Origin: Dysidea avara
Lineage: Eukaryota > Porifera > Demospongiae > Dictyoceratida > Dysideidae
Reading direction: 5' to 3'
Length of the DNA: 64,000 nt
NCBI RefSeq assembly: GCF_963678975.1
Contig: NC_089274.1
Location: forward strand, 17,997,633 to 18,061,632
Shown here: positions 32,376 through 44,970 of the stretch, in pieces
Position numbering within the stretch: the stretch's first letter is position 1
How the letters are laid out: every line of letters starts with the position of its first letter
Made by a program: the position numbers and the translations under genes
The notes under the pieces: model-generated
What the model was told of the DNA's origin: nothing
What the model saw: the letters and a program-made list of their open reading frames with translations, nothing else
Database searches by the model: none

Positions 32376-35300
32376 ATGCTCTGGGTACCAGTTTTACTAG
32401 CATTATTAGTTGTACTCGGATCGCTATATGCGACCTACTATCTGGTTAGGGTGGTTTCACCTCCCAAGATTATCACCTCGAACAAGAAAATGAGACGGTT
32501 TCTGGAAGAACATTGTCCGGTGTTGTATCAGTCGTATTGGCCAACCTTTTGGGCTTTTCAGGCACACATACAGACCATATCCAGAGTGTTCCTGCAGTCT
32601 TGGCCGTCGATCACTATGAAAAGGTAAATGTTCTAGCCAATTAAGTATATGGTGCTAGGGTTCGGTCCATTCTTCCCTCTTTTTCCCTCGCTTTTTCCCC
32701 AGGGGAAAAGGGGCATGGCTTATGCAAGACTGGACATTCAACAATATATTGTTGTATATTGTAGCTAAGGCTGGGGGGTTTGCATAAAGCTATATGAGAA
32801 ACCCCTTTCATGGGGAGAGTTTTGTGTAGCACCACAGAAAACCATTTGTCTATGATTGTTGCAGCACCCCCACCCCACCCACAACCTGGGGTACAACTTC
32901 AGTTGATGACTTCCCTACCTGGGGTAGGTGGAGCATATCACCGATTGATTTTTCACTAGCATTTTATTGGTCCACTACTGTATGTAATTGTAACCAAGAG
33001 TTTATAATGTGGGAGGAAACTTGTATCTAAATCATTATATGGGTGTATAGTCTTGGATCTCAGACCTTATTTATTCCAGATAGCGGACCATATTTACATG
33101 CCATGCCATTATGATGTATGTAACCGAGTCCATAGGACACAATGCTTATGGGCTCCTCAATGTTGGTTAAAACTTTTGTGTTTTGTGTTGTGCATATCAA
33201 ATGTTCCATGATAAATGTTAGCACGTCTTCATAGGGAGAGAATAATATTGTCAGATGGTGGACACATCTGTTTGGATTGGTGTAATGAGATGGACACTGT
33301 TGAAGACTCAGAAAGCTGTAGACCAACTGTCATTATACTGCCTGGATTATCTGGTCAGGGTTAATATTATGATAGAAGTGTTGTAACAAATCCTCCTTGT
33401 ATATACAGGCAGCAGTGGTGAGAACTACATCAGCCACTTCTTAAAAGACATGTCAGAATGTAATTACAGGTAATTTGAAGATGAATGTGTTTGTCTAATA
33501 TTGAGAATGAAACCCGAGAGTATTTTCAAAAGCACTTGGCAGGTTTTAATTAGTGGTAAATGTATATATAGAAACTGCTGCTTAGCAGCATCCATAAAAG
33601 GCTTATATCATGTGTTCTTTTGTTCTGATAACATATATAGTGCTTTTAGAAAGTGTTAACTGTCTCACTTGTGTAGTCAGCTCTGTAAAGTGTTGATGTG
33701 AACTAATTAATACCTTTAGAATGTGATGCCACCATGCCTCAGTCACAACTTCAAGATTATTTTGTCACCAGTAATATTTCTGTGTTGCCATATGACAGAA
33801 AATTTCATGAAAGAAAAGAAATTTGTCTAACATACCCCTAAAAGTACATGTTTAGATCTATGATTTCTTGGTTCTTGTCAATATTTAGTTTGTCAATACT
33901 GATGAAGTGTGGATTCAGTTTGTCAAATTTTAAAGCGGTTTCCTGTTGTACGGTAGGAGAATTACCATATAGCGGAAAATTTTGGCGAATTTGGCAAGTA
34001 TGCATGGAATCGCCACCTGCCATTTTTCTGAACACTGAAAGTGTAGTAGACACTGTTCATCACTTTTATTCAGTGAGTGAATATTGTTACAGCAGTGAGT
34101 GGTTAGTCTTCCGCAAGTATCCCATATGGTTTTAGACTGATAGCTCAGGCAGATGGGCAATCCAGCTGCCCATACACAAGCCTCGCCACACATGTTCCAG
34201 TCAAGGTTGCAGTCTTGACATAGATACTATAGTATCTATGGTCTTGATTACTGACTTAGCAAGCTACCAGTAGTGCATGTTGTTTTTGCTATAGCTAGCT
34301 ATTTACATAAGAAGAGCGCGTCGATTTGAATGAGAGGTATTTGAACTATAGTACTTCGTCTGTATACATCGCAAAGCTGTGTCACCAACGCTGTCAGATT
34401 AAAATTATGTGAGCGAAGTAATGTGATGCATTCGCCAAAATATTATTCACCAATTTCTGTCAATGATCAATTCACTAAAATTCCTCCTGCCAAAACTTTC
34501 TGTTATATAGTAGTCCAGGCTGATGTATGCTGTATATGCATACATTTTTGTGATGTGTGTTTAAGTGAGTGGGTGGGTGGGTGAGTGAATGAATGCAGGC
34601 GTAGTGCATGTGTGTGCGTATATGGCAGGCAATTCACCAAAATTCGGTACATATTCATTATGGGCAATTCTAAGGGAATTAGGGGTACCCTTATGAAAAA
34701 AATGTTTTGTATTAAATATCGGAGAAAAGGCAGTAGAGACAACATTATTAGTTTTTGTATTTTTTATCATGCAGTACATAGGGCTGGGTTGTAAATAATC
34801 ATGAATGTGTATTAGTCAATTAAAAATGGTGGCACACACTGTTGTGGAAGAACTCAACCTGGAGAATAAGCCTACACTTCTGAGACAGTTCATTGTAGAG
34901 TTGTGACACTTAACCAGTTAACCGATTAATTGACCAGTTATTTTTATAAATTCAGTTATCAGTTATTTTTTTTAAGATGCATGTAGCTTAAAAATTAAGT
35001 CCTACACAAAAAATAGAGATAATTTCATTAAGTTCAGTTAACCGGATAACCGGCAGTTACGATTTGCTCAGTAACCGTTTATGATACTTTGTCCAGTTTC
35101 ACAGCTCTAGTTCATTGTGGGAATGGTTAAAAAGCTTACCTGATAGAAACTGTTGAATTTCTAAGGATACTATTATTCATTATACTGTTTATATTATAGG
35201 TGGCCTCCCTTGTTTCCCTACTTTTTTCTATAATCCCTAATCAAACTTAAGATTTTGGTTGTTTACTTTTTTGTAACATTATAATGACTGGTGAACCTGC

Positions 35301-38300
35301 ATCCAAAGAAAGGATGGCACCAGAGGTAATGTTTTCGACTGAATGTGCACCACAACTATCAATTACTGACAGACAAAACTGAAGCTTCGCTTTCAGCTAT
35401 GTTCAGCATGTTACAAACGGAGAAGCACTTCTGCAATCAATCCAGTCACCATGGAAAATACGGATGATTCCTGTATACAAATGTAGGTAAGCTATTGCAC
35501 TACTGTGAATTGACACCTTGGGCTGTCAGTAAAAAGAAATTGGACACAAAGGAGGACAAAGGTAAGTCTATGATGCATGCATTGTACATACTGCAGTGTG
35601 CCTGTTGGGCTGAAGTGAAGTTGAACAGATCAAGCCTGTAGCCTTAGCCATTATCAAGTTACGCTTGCCTGAAGGCATCAGGCAAGCAGTTAGCCAGTCA
35701 GTAGAAAATTCTATTGAATATGCATTTTAAAAATTTTGTAGCAATCTATTGGAAGCATTTAGGGTTGTGTTGAAGGCACTTTTGGGCTTAGTTATACCTA
35801 ACCAATACTGCCAAGGTGCCAGGATGGTAATGTGAAGCTGGTTTTTGGGTGATATTTTTGGCCAGAAAATCCCAAATCTCCATGATCCATAATATACAGT
35901 ACTAACATGCTGTATGATATATTATGACTAGTGAATTAACCTGCAGAAACAAAGGATGACGCCAGGCCACATATTCTAAAGTTTCATGTACGTATGAACG
36001 AGCCCAAACTATCAATTACTGAAAAGCAAAGTGGCTCATTTCACTTTATTTTCAGCTTCATTTCGTCCACTACAAACGAAGAACAGTACGAAAAGCACTT
36101 TCACAATCAATGCAGTTGATACTAAAATTATCCATTTAGTAAACACAAGGAGCTATATGCTATCTGAAAATCAACATCTGCAGTAGAGGAGAAAGAAGCG
36201 GGACAAAAAGGACAAAGTTAAGTCCATGATGGATCCACTGTAGTTGCTGTAGTGGCACATCTTGGACCTAGGTGGCAGCAAGCAGTAAAGAAATCAAACC
36301 CGTAATGTTGAGTTATGCTTGGCTGAAGGCATCAGGTAAGTTAGTTAGTTTGTTAGTTAGTAGGTACAAAATTTCATAAAACTTGTTGAAAGCTTTTAGG
36401 GTTGCTATTTGGGCTTGACTATGCCTATCCAACACAGCCAAGCAGTTGTGAAGAAAAAATGAAGCTACTGGTTTCTGGGTGATACTTTTGGGCAGAAAAA
36501 AGTACAAACTTTTATGATCCCTAATATACAGTACTATTGTACTGTTAGGGCTGAGCAATTGTGAAATTTCACAATTGTAGGATGCACCGGATTATGATTA
36601 TGATAACTATCACAATGTTACAACTTTACATGTATCAATAACATCATATAGCTATGCACAACTTTGTATGAATTAGGTGTAGGCGACCTCCCTTGTTTCC
36701 CTACTTTTTTTCTACGATACTTTTCTTTATATGTTACAACAAATAGATACAAGGAAAATTAGGAATTTAAGAATCACATCAGTAAAGAATAATAAGATAA
36801 GAGAGGTTGGCTACACATGCAGACATACTAGTGGACATTTAATTCCTGCTTCAGTCTATAGCTGTGATTGTAGACGGAAGTAGGAATTAAACATCTACTA
36901 GTATATCTGCAGATGTAGGCTTGTTTCATAACTTTTTTATTTCTATGACCCATTTCAAACTTAAACAAAAATCTGGGGGGTTATACCCCAGTTCCAATCC
37001 CCTGAAATTCACTTTTTATTGTTACATTTATATGGTATCTCTGGAATTTTATCAAAATAAATAGTTTGTACATGTATATTTTCAGGTCAGTAGTATTCAA
37101 CTATCGTGGGTGTGGCAATACAGGCCTGTCCACTCCAGTGTTGTATTGTGCTGGTAACGTGGATGATCTGCATGAAGCAATAGATCACATCAAGCAACGT
37201 TTTCCCAAGTCACCATTGATAGCTGCTGGAACTTCCCTTGGAGGGTAGGTACATACTATTTATTATTTTTTTAAATCATATATGTACTTATACTCATTGA
37301 TTTGTGGCTATATTTTATTGCAACACTCTGCTCAATTTTTGTGTTACATTCCAGCCAAGGAAACTCTAATATTGGTGTTAGTTGCATGTGTTTGTTTTCA
37401 ACTCGGTAGTCATTATAATAATCATGACATGCCATAAGTTTATAACATCGATTCATCATAAATTATGTTTACCGGTACTCTGGAAGATGTAACAGTGCTC
37501 GCATTTTCTAATGCAATATGTCAGACTTGAGAATAAATTTATAGTACATTCTACACAGACACTCTATTAGAACAATTGAAAGCTGCCCCAGTCAGAAAGG
37601 GGAGGAGGGCTTCTTGGCTGGCTAGGGAGATGAAAATAGAATAACTGAAACATTTCTAGCAGTGGGATAAAAACTGTGACTGTGAAAATATTGTTCAAAT
37701 ACCCTAATAGAGCAGCAATCATATCAAAAAAGGCTAATGAAAATTGTAACATTTGGAAAATTTTACAAAACACCAAATTTTAACCTTAATTCTTATGAAA
37801 TATGCATTAAAACAGTGTAAAAACTACTTCATGTCCTTTTTGTAACTTTAGCTTGGTCCCACTGATCAGTTTAAAATATTTGAACAGCCATTGTTTCTTG
37901 CCCAATAGAAAATACATGTATTTGCATTATATACAAATAAGGCAAAAGTACACCCGTTAGAATCCATAATTTGCCCGACAAACCATACATAAAAACAAAG
38001 CCCTTGAATTTCTCTATACAATGCCATCCGAACATTTGTTGTAACACTTTCATAGTGGCAGTTGTTAACAGTTGACTCCACCACAATGCGCACTCCATAC
38101 AATTTTCTATAGGAGAAATTCGTTACCTCAGTACGCAAACCTCAAAAGTACAGTGGGTTGACCTTACCCAAATTCACTAAACTTGGTCTCATTCAATGAG
38201 TTGAATCGTACAGATTAAGAATCCACCCAAACAAATGACTTAACTGGCCATTTTACAAAGATACATCACAAAACATGAAAAAACAAGGTTTTTTCACAAT

Positions 38301-41300
38301 ACAATTTCGTACCTGGCTGTGTAAATTCGCCGTACAAGGCTCTTTCCTCTCTTTTACATTATTCGCTATACAAAATCTTGCATATCACTCAATGTGCAAT
38401 TTATCAATGATTCTGGTAAATGCAATCCCATCTCCGTAAACTGAAGTATGCGGAAGTTATGATACGTTGTTTGAAAGACAGTGTTATTTTCCGTAACTTT
38501 TAATTAAAAAATTAAATGTACAGTAAATACATCAAAGTTTTTGATATTTTCATAAAAGTGCTTTCCTAAATATAGAAACTGGGATAGAACTACTTGTGTT
38601 ATTTGTACATATGCCTATGGACTCTTGTAGTGTCTATAAATGCTTTAGCTATGATCAGAGATGTAACATTGAAATCTTAGCCAAAATTCTATTGGCTGCA
38701 GATAACTAAATTTTAAAAACTGTATTAAAGTGCTATTGGCTAGACATACATATACGTTCATGTTATGTACTTCAAATTATATCAATTCTGATGCCATGAA
38801 AGCTATAATGGCTACACCTTCTGAGACTGTACTCCTCAGATCTCCTGCTGACGAAGATTCTATACTCTGGCCCTAGCATCAACAACTTCCTCCACCACCA
38901 AGGCCCCCAGTTAGTTTGGTAGTGATACCCAATTTCTCTTAGCAAAACTTGAAGAGTGGGTATAGGATCAGAACAACACTAGTATTCCAATTTTTGGAAA
39001 ACAGTTGATGCATGCACATGAATAGATTGGGAGATACATGATTTAAAAGATTTCAATCCACTACAGTGCCATGAATGCAGCCAACCATGCATGGTGTTTA
39101 AACTTCAATCCATAATAACTACTGGTGTGACCATGATTTTGAACAACTTTTTTCTTGACTATGTCTAGAACACAGGTACATCATGACCATTGGTGTTGGT
39201 GGTGGGCATGGATTCAGTATATCAACAGAAAATGTGACCAGCTGAGCAAAACCTGGTTGTTTCCGCACATTCCTCAAATTCTTTTTCTGTTATCTATAGC
39301 AAGCCAAAGCTTCAGCCGTTTATGATGAATAGTCTTGGAGTTATAGCGATAGACAATTGGACAGCAGTAAATTTGATTTGTACAGCAACAATATGGCAAA
39401 TAATTACAGCTACTTATTTAATTGATCACAACTCACGATTGAAACAAGCTGTGAAGATGAGACTTGGCTCAGACTGTTCAATATGAACTGGCAAATCAAA
39501 GGCCATTCCAACCAAGAAATGACATCAGTAAACCCGCATTGTAAATAAGTGCTCGTATTTCCTTTTTGTTGTACAAACACGAAACAAATATTTTCTTACT
39601 CTCCATTAACCAGCAAATCCTATGGTTTATAACTTTTATTGATTGAGGGTGAACCAAAGTGATTATAATGTGCATAATTTTTTTAATGTAGCACACATAC
39701 TTTTACCCCAATATACTTTCAAAAGCAAATTTTGCAAAAATGATCGGTTTTTACTCGGCTGGTCACAAATGATATCAGGATGATATCGGCAGAAAAATGA
39801 CTGAGCAGGTCGTATGGAGTCTCCAACCTGCTGCCAAGGGGTTAGACCTGACCCATTCAAATATACATCTTGGCACAGGTTCCATGTCTCTAGCCTCATG
39901 TTACAGATGGACAGTGGCATTCCAGGGTGCCAGAGCATCCCAGTGGCTGACACATCTCTATAGTAATCCTCTCTTGAAAATGCAGCTTGAACAACTAGTG
40001 GCATGGCTGTGATACAAATGTGTAGTGTATTGGTGTGGCTATCCATTCATGTTTTAAAAAGTCAAGGAGAAATCAGAAAAGTTGATCTTACATGTCTAGT
40101 ACATTTGAATGTGTATTGCTAATGTTCATTTTTTATGTCCCAGTATGTTATTGCATGTTTTTGTACAGGATTCAGATAATATGTTACCTTAATGAGTGTT
40201 ACAAGTTAAAAAAGGATCCACAATTGATAGCAGCATTTACTATTTCTGTGCCATGGAATCTTCACATTGCAACAAGCAGAATTCATCAACCAATAAGTCG
40301 ATATACAATCAATGCATTTCTTACCAATAAAATAAGACAGATTTTGAAAAGGTAATTAATGTTTTTTTTTTAAATTGTATGGTTCAGGTTTTTTTATTTG
40401 CTAGAAATCAAGATATATTTTCGGACCGAAAAAATCTTTCTTTTGATTATGATACAGTAATGAAGGTTTGTATTCTATTGGTGGTGTGATTGTATGTTGA
40501 CTGACTCTTTTTAGTGCTACTGCTTTGAAGACCTCGAGCGGCATTTAAGTTGCCCCATGTTTGGATTTAAAAATTCTGTTGCATTAAGAGATCATGGCTC
40601 ACCTCATAGTAGAGTGGATGGGATTACAATTCCATTGCTTTGTCTTAATTCTGAAGATGATCCGTTTTGTCCAACAGTTGGTATGGATAATAATGTTTAA
40701 AGACGCTAATCTGTTTGAACATGTCTGTTTTCTTTCTGAATTCATAACTAGTGTATCTTTGTCTTACTCGTACTAAAATGTAAATCACATCATTTGTAAA
40801 ACCAACACTAGTATGTACAAGTTGAGCTGAGCTCTGAGAAAGCAGCTAAAAAAGAAAAGTGACAAGCTTTAGCCTACCAGATGATAAATGGTGACAGTTA
40901 TGTAGTCTGGCTCCAGGAAAGGATCATAACAGATTATGCACTTTACCACACGAAATGTATAGTGAAAATTTTGAATGAGACAAGAGCTAGAGTAATTCCA
41001 TGATTCCATCCATGAGTTATTAAATGTATTTTAAGGCTCAGCTCATAGTTGTATTTATTCGACATGTGTGAAAGTGAAAATAAAAATTAAAAGATCATAC
41101 AATTATCTGAGCCCAATATCCAGTGTTCTTCTCAGGAAATAATCAATCTAATTGCCAGACACCTCAATGTGAGACAAGGAATCTGGTTCTATTCGATCCC
41201 ATATAAAAATAAAACATATGTATGCAACGGAAGTGGATGCATCCTGTAAAGCACTACACAATAAATACTTTGTCTAAGTCCTTGAAATGGTAATCCTTAG

Positions 41301-42340
41301 GCTACAGCACATGTTGCTGTCAGACCTTCACATGTTGCTGTCAGACCTTCAGTGCTGGTCACTGTAAAGCTCTAATAACAATAACAATAATCATCCATGA
41401 TGTCAGCACTGATTATAAAGGAGGGGATTCTACTTGTTTATGCTTTAGCTTTTCTGAGCACATATTATTAAATCCTTCTTCGATTCCACCAGGCTTGTGT
41501 GAGGTTTATGTGCAAGTGCATCACCTAGTATACACCTTTATACAGATTCTCTAATACCATATAGGGGAAACTTTGGTAGAGGTAAACTTTGGTGAATAGC
41601 AAGTTAAATTGAATTCAGCGAAAAAATTGAAACTCAATCTTGCTAATCTTGGATGCTACAAGTAATCAGTTGGTGGGTTAAACTTGGCAAATTTGTAGCA
41701 AATTGCCAAATTCGCCAAATCTATATGTCAAAATATTGGAAAACTTGTATACATACTAGGTAACTTTTGATGCTGCTTTATCTGTTTAACCGATATTTAT
41801 AGTTTATAAATCACAATGCATTTCTTCTCGCTTCTCTGCCACTGTTTAGTTCAATATTATTAACGTATCATTAATTAATAGAGTGGACCCTCTGTTATCC
41901 GAATCCCAATGTATCTCAAGCAATGGTAAAAGTGTTCAGATAAGTGAATTGTTTAGATAATTGAAGCCCATACATCTATCTGTTGAAATAGAAGATACAC
42001 CTGTATTCAAAAATAACCTGTATTCAAAATACCCTAACAGAACAGTCATTTTTAATTCTAAGGTACAGATAAACAAGGGTCGGATAACTGAGGGTCTACT
42101 GTAGCATGAATCTGCAGCTTTTAAACATATATATGTGTGTGTGTTTCCATTCTAGCTATTCCAGAAGATGACATCCTAAACAATGAGAACATTACACTAG
42201 CTATTACTAGTAAAGGAGGTCATGTTGCCTTCATGCAGGGTGCATTACCATTTGGCAAGAACCTAATGGACCATACTTTAATGCAGTTCACCAAGGCAAT
42301 GTTCCATCATCAACATGAACTTCAACAATCTTCATCGTAG
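32376..42340 (+). CDS. ABHD1/ABHD3-like membrane alpha/beta hydrolase
   Basis: Eight exons join in phase: 32376-32623, 33235-33353, 33409-33469, 37086-37244, 40169-40351, 40405-40465, 40515-40680 and 42156-42340. They give 393 residues, against about 405-409 in human ABHD1/3. The start is ATG 32376, ahead of an N-terminal membrane anchor (residues 2-22, LWVPVLLALLVVLGSLYATYY). Family landmarks are SDGGHICLDW, PTVIILPGLSGSSGENYI, VVFNYRGCGNTGLSTP, the nucleophile elbow GTSLGG (Ser193), FTISVPWNL, CLNSEDDPF (catalytic Asp325 or 326) and SKGGHVAF (His355), so the triad is complete. ABHD3-type enzymes are membrane-bound phospholipases acting on phosphatidylcholines with unusual acyl chains; the substrate here is inferred only. 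Introns 3 and 4 (3.6 and 2.9 kb) and intron 7 are filled with transposons. A dead copy lies at 24908-27960. Confidence 0.92.
33470..34895. repeat. ABHD intron 3, first part: worn repeats
   Basis: Part of ABHD intron 3 (33470-37085). About 33960-34510 has ends that roughly pair (ACCATATAGCGGAAAATTTTG on the left, and the complement of CCAAAACTTTCTGTTATATAG on the right), with GCCAAA/TTTGGC phrases inside. The same phrase family recurs at 41560-41770, so it is probably a MITE. A GTGG microsatellite lies near 34567. Confidence 0.4.
34896..35109. mobile_element. Short hAT-type MITE with perfect 8-bp target duplication
   Basis: The ends TAGAGTTGTGA and TCACAGCTCTA are inverted with one mismatch. 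The flanking 8 bp GTTCATTG occurs exactly on both sides (34888-34895 and 35110-35117). The 214-bp interior is rich in AACCGG/GGTTA phrases. Inserted in ABHD intron 3. Confidence 0.9.
35200..36545 (+). repeat. Two diverged direct copies of a 660-bp repeat
   Basis: The halves (about 35230-35910 and 35920-36545) share blocks in order: AATGACTGGTGAA-type start, AACTATCAATTACTGA, GAAAAGCACTTTC or its variant, CAATCAATSCAGT, GACAAAGGTAAGTC-type, CTTGCCTGAAGGCATCAGG, and ATATACAGTACTA at the end. GCCTCCCTTGTTTCCCTACTTT lies before the first copy (35200) and recurs near 36690. A third partial copy lies near 27010-27300. No coding similarity is recognised. Confidence 0.65.
36546..37085. other. ABHD intron 3, last part
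   Basis: A hAT-like left end (TTAGGGCTGAGCAATTGTGA) begins near 36547 without an identified partner. A small inverted pair containing CTACTAGTATATC/GACATACTAGTGG phrases lies around 36823-36918. The rest is unassigned. Confidence 0.4.
37245..40168. other. ABHD intron 4
   Basis: 2.9 kb between exons 4 and 5. It contains two dispersed-motif copies (about 37558 and 37697). Minus-strand frames of 90 codons (37866-38138) and 127 codons (39663-40046) have no recognisable domain. No ABHD exon is missing, because exon 4 joins exon 5 directly in phase. Confidence 0.5.
40681..42155. repeat. ABHD intron 7 with several repeats
   Basis: 40800-41050 is a copy of the 29797-30130 family. 41230-41390 ends like a LINE or SINE tail (ACTGTAAAGCTCTAATAACA), similar to the SINE tail at 47310. 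41560-41770 is GCCAAA-rich and related to 33960-34510. The pogo-like MITE at 41881-42101 is listed separately. Confidence 0.55.
41881..42101. mobile_element. pogo/Tigger-like MITE
   Basis: The ends GAGTGGACCCTCTGTTATCC and the complement of GGATAACTGAGGGTCTACTG are inverted with a few mismatches and flanked by TA on both sides (41879-41880, 42102-42103). This is the end type of pogo/Tigger elements. Its interior includes a copy of the dispersed CTAACAGAACAGTCA motif. Confidence 0.8.
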
Positions 42341-43433
42341 ATTCAGAATACATTTATATATTGTATATTATATTTTTCTACTGTTCTCTACAATGGACAA
42401 TGTTAGTCTGGTGCTGTTTGCTCCTTCACAAAAAAATTAAGGGGCTGGTGAAACACAATGCTTCTAGAGAGCAATCATCTGCCATAACTAGTTGTTATAA
42501 TGTACACTGTCTCTTTGAAATGATACGGGATTGTGTTTCCAAGGAAATTTGTGTGTAAACGTCATTGTATAATGCATTAATTGGCTGGTACAAAAGTTCA
42601 GTGCTAGAAATGATGTGATTTGTATCTACCAGACCCTTAAAGTGGCGGGCTAGGTAAATGTATTGATAGTATTATACACAGTGAAACTTGTTCATATAAG
42701 AATTATAGAAGGCTATAAGGATGGCCATGCACTTTGTTCAAATGAATGACCATCATATAATTAAGACAGCATCTACTGTATTGAAGATCAAGATTATCAG
42801 AATCATGTGCCTGTGTGTAAGTTTGAAAGTTCTGTTCTATAGTAAGCTGGTGTTACATTTCCACAACACACGTCGAGTTGATATTTTGTGATCTTCAATC
42901 GACATTACAGGTGTATGTATACCATATTAAGAAAGACAGTTGGAGTTGTATACTATAAGTTCAGATCTCTTTGTGGGACAGGCTGGCCAAAAGTTTTAGT
43001 TTTGTCACTGCCATTGAAAGTGGGAACTATAAATATTTAACTATATATCTCGATCGTGTACTTGTTACACCTAGTTCACTTTCACAGAGTAGCTCAGTGG
43101 ATTTTACTTGTAAACCACTGAAAGATTGCTCTAAAATAATATATCTATACCTCTCTACCTGATTTCAGCTGATTCCGTTAACTGGTATAGGTGTGGCAAG
43201 TACTACTCTTTTTTATTAACAAAACTTGATATAGAATTATATATAAACTCAATAAACTATAGATAAGCATTCATTAAATGTTTATTTCTAATCTGAATGT
43301 GAGGTCAGCTAAAATTTTTTCTTATAGATTTACGGTACGTGTGACTTAACAATTTACATTCATTTTGATAAACTGAAAATAAAACACACCTGGAACTGAT
43401 GTTGGTGTGACCATCACACTCTGTTCTGATGTT
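42341..43433. other. Spacer between ABHD and fucosyltransferase A (convergent)
   Basis: The 3' flanks of the two genes lie here. I see no further gene. A TATACACAGTGAAACTTG stretch near 42675 looks like a lone pogo-type end. Confidence 0.45.
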
Positions 43434-44591
43434 CTAGTTACTTGTGTTAATAGCAGCGCTAGCTAGTGTATACCTTCCTCTACAACGTTGCTGTTTCAAC
43501 TGATATGATTCTTTGCACATTGTACAACCTAATAATTCTGTTGGGCAATTCTTTTGAAACTTCAGAGTATGATCAATATCAAATTTGAAAAATGACTGAT
43601 AGAGTGATTCATCTTCATCAATTTTCTTGATAAGTGCTGCCAATTGTTTGGGTTCATACTTCTTAGCATCTATAAATGAGTTAGCCCCTGGTACCTGATC
43701 ATATATGTAACTGTCACCATAATATATAGGAATGGCTTGAGCCAAGTAAGCATGCCAAATCTTTTCTGAAATATACTCACGAAGGCTAGGGGAATTTTCA
43801 AACGTCAATACAAACTTGTATCCTTTGCTTTTAATAATGTCCAATTTTATTGAAATAAATGAATCCGATCCTATATTTCTTGAACTTTTCATATCAGTAT
43901 TATGCAAGCATTTGCCATATGAGTCAACATCAATATATTCCATTAGTTGTGTCATATAATCTTGTCTCCATTTGATACAGTGACTAACAAACATGGCAAC
44001 TCCATTTCTGCCAACTGGTGGCTCCTGTCTTAGTATATCAATCAGAGGCTGTTTAATATCAGGCCAGCAAATATATGGGTAAGGAATTGCATTAGCTAAT
44101 GTGTAACTAACTCTGATGTCACCCAGTGGTAACACTTTATTGCACTCCTTATGTTCTGGCCCACGATTGTATCTAAGCATTATTTGTCCAGGATATGCTG
44201 GCTGAGTTACATCAGTACCACATTCACGAATAAGTAACACATCAGCAGTTTCATAATCATACTCGTTACTGGTTAGCTCACAGACTGCACCATTAGGTAA
44301 AGTACAGTTTTTAGCCTCTTCTCCATGGGCTATGAACTGCCATCCCACAGTATCTGGTCTTGTTAGCTGGTAGTATATTGAAATTTTGGCCTGATCCTTA
44401 CACAGAGGACTGTCTATGCCCACTGATGGTGTGGAACGGATTTGTCCCAAGAATCCTTGCCGTGCACTAATCGTATTCTGTTCTTTACTCCAAAAATGAG
44501 GGATTCCATATAGTAGTAGTGCTATTATCAACAAGAATACACACAGCTTCAATCGATAATTTACAATATATACACACGTAGTTTCCCACAT
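43434..44591 (-). CDS. GT10 alpha-1,3-fucosyltransferase, copy A
   Basis: An intronless frame of 385 residues. I take ATG at 44591 because the frame's extra two codons upstream begin with GTG. It is a type II Golgi protein in layout: short cytosolic tail, membrane anchor at about residues 15-30 (LKLCVFLLIIALLLYGI), stem, then the catalytic domain. GT10 landmarks are FVSHC, VDSYGKCLHN and the donor-binding block at about 260-279 (FVLTFENS..REYISEKIW), then AIPIYYGD and SFIDAKKY. C-terminal cysteines (about 349, 356, 359, 370) match the disulfide-bonded end of the family. The reaction is transfer of fucose from GDP-fucose to GlcNAc on glycans; linkage and acceptor are inferred. Copy B (54211-55344) is nearly identical over the catalytic domain. 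Copy A has about 13 extra C-terminal residues and a different stem. Confidence 0.93.
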   Translation of the reverse strand: MWETTCVYIVNYRLKLCVFLLIIALLLYGIPHFWSKEQNTISARQGFLGQIRSTPSVGIDSPLCKDQAKISIYYQLTRPDTVGWQFIAHGEEAKNCTLPNGAVCELTSNEYDYETADVLLIRECGTDVTQPAYPGQIMLRYNRGPEHKECNKVLPLGDIRVSYTLANAIPYPYICWPDIKQPLIDILRQEPPVGRNGVAMFVSHCIKWRQDYMTQLMEYIDVDSYGKCLHNTDMKSSRNIGSDSFISIKLDIIKSKGYKFVLTFENSPSLREYISEKIWHAYLAQAIPIYYGDSYIYDQVPGANSFIDAKKYEPKQLAALIKKIDEDESLYQSFFKFDIDHTLKFQKNCPTELLGCTMCKESYQLKQQRCRGRYTLASAAINTSN

Positions 44592-44970
44592 AGCCACAAA
44601 CTGACAAAGGCGCAGGCCTCGAACAACAGAACCGGAATCAGGATTGGAATGGAAAGGAACGGAACGGAATGACCAATTTTTTGTGCTCGCTTCTTGTAGC
44701 TACTTTGCCAGCGACATGTCGGTAATCCTCATATTGCGAGGCGTATATTGTACTTTACATGAGTCAGGACCGAGGTGTGACACGCTGCTTGAGGAGCAAT
44801 CAGCTATAGTATTAGCTAAGCAGTCAATACCGAAAATTTTGCAAAAGATCGAAATACTCTAATAGAGCAGTCATTCACGTAAATCATACGAAAATAATTA
44901 TCATGATTTTTTTTTTCCACGAGAATTAGTACTGATTTATGGTTGGACTGATTCTCCTCTTGTGTCTATA
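44592..44970. promoter_or_regulatory. Upstream flank of fucosyltransferase A with GGAAC/GGAAT repeats
   Basis: A run of GGAATGGAAAGGAACGGAAC at about 44647-44666 lies about 60-75 bp from the start codon. A related run precedes fucosyltransferase B. GGAA-core arrays can bind ETS-type factors in animals, but a regulatory role here is only a suggestion. A copy of the dispersed ACTCTAATAGAGCAGTCA motif lies at 44855-44873. Confidence 0.35.

Noticed and set aside
37866-38138. 90-codon minus-strand frame in ABHD intron 4
   Set aside because: No similarity to any family I recognise and no supporting signals.
39663-40046. 127-codon minus-strand frame in ABHD intron 4
   Set aside because: No recognisable domain, no splice context, and located antisense in an intron. 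Could be a fragment of an unknown transposon ORF; not strong enough to annotate.
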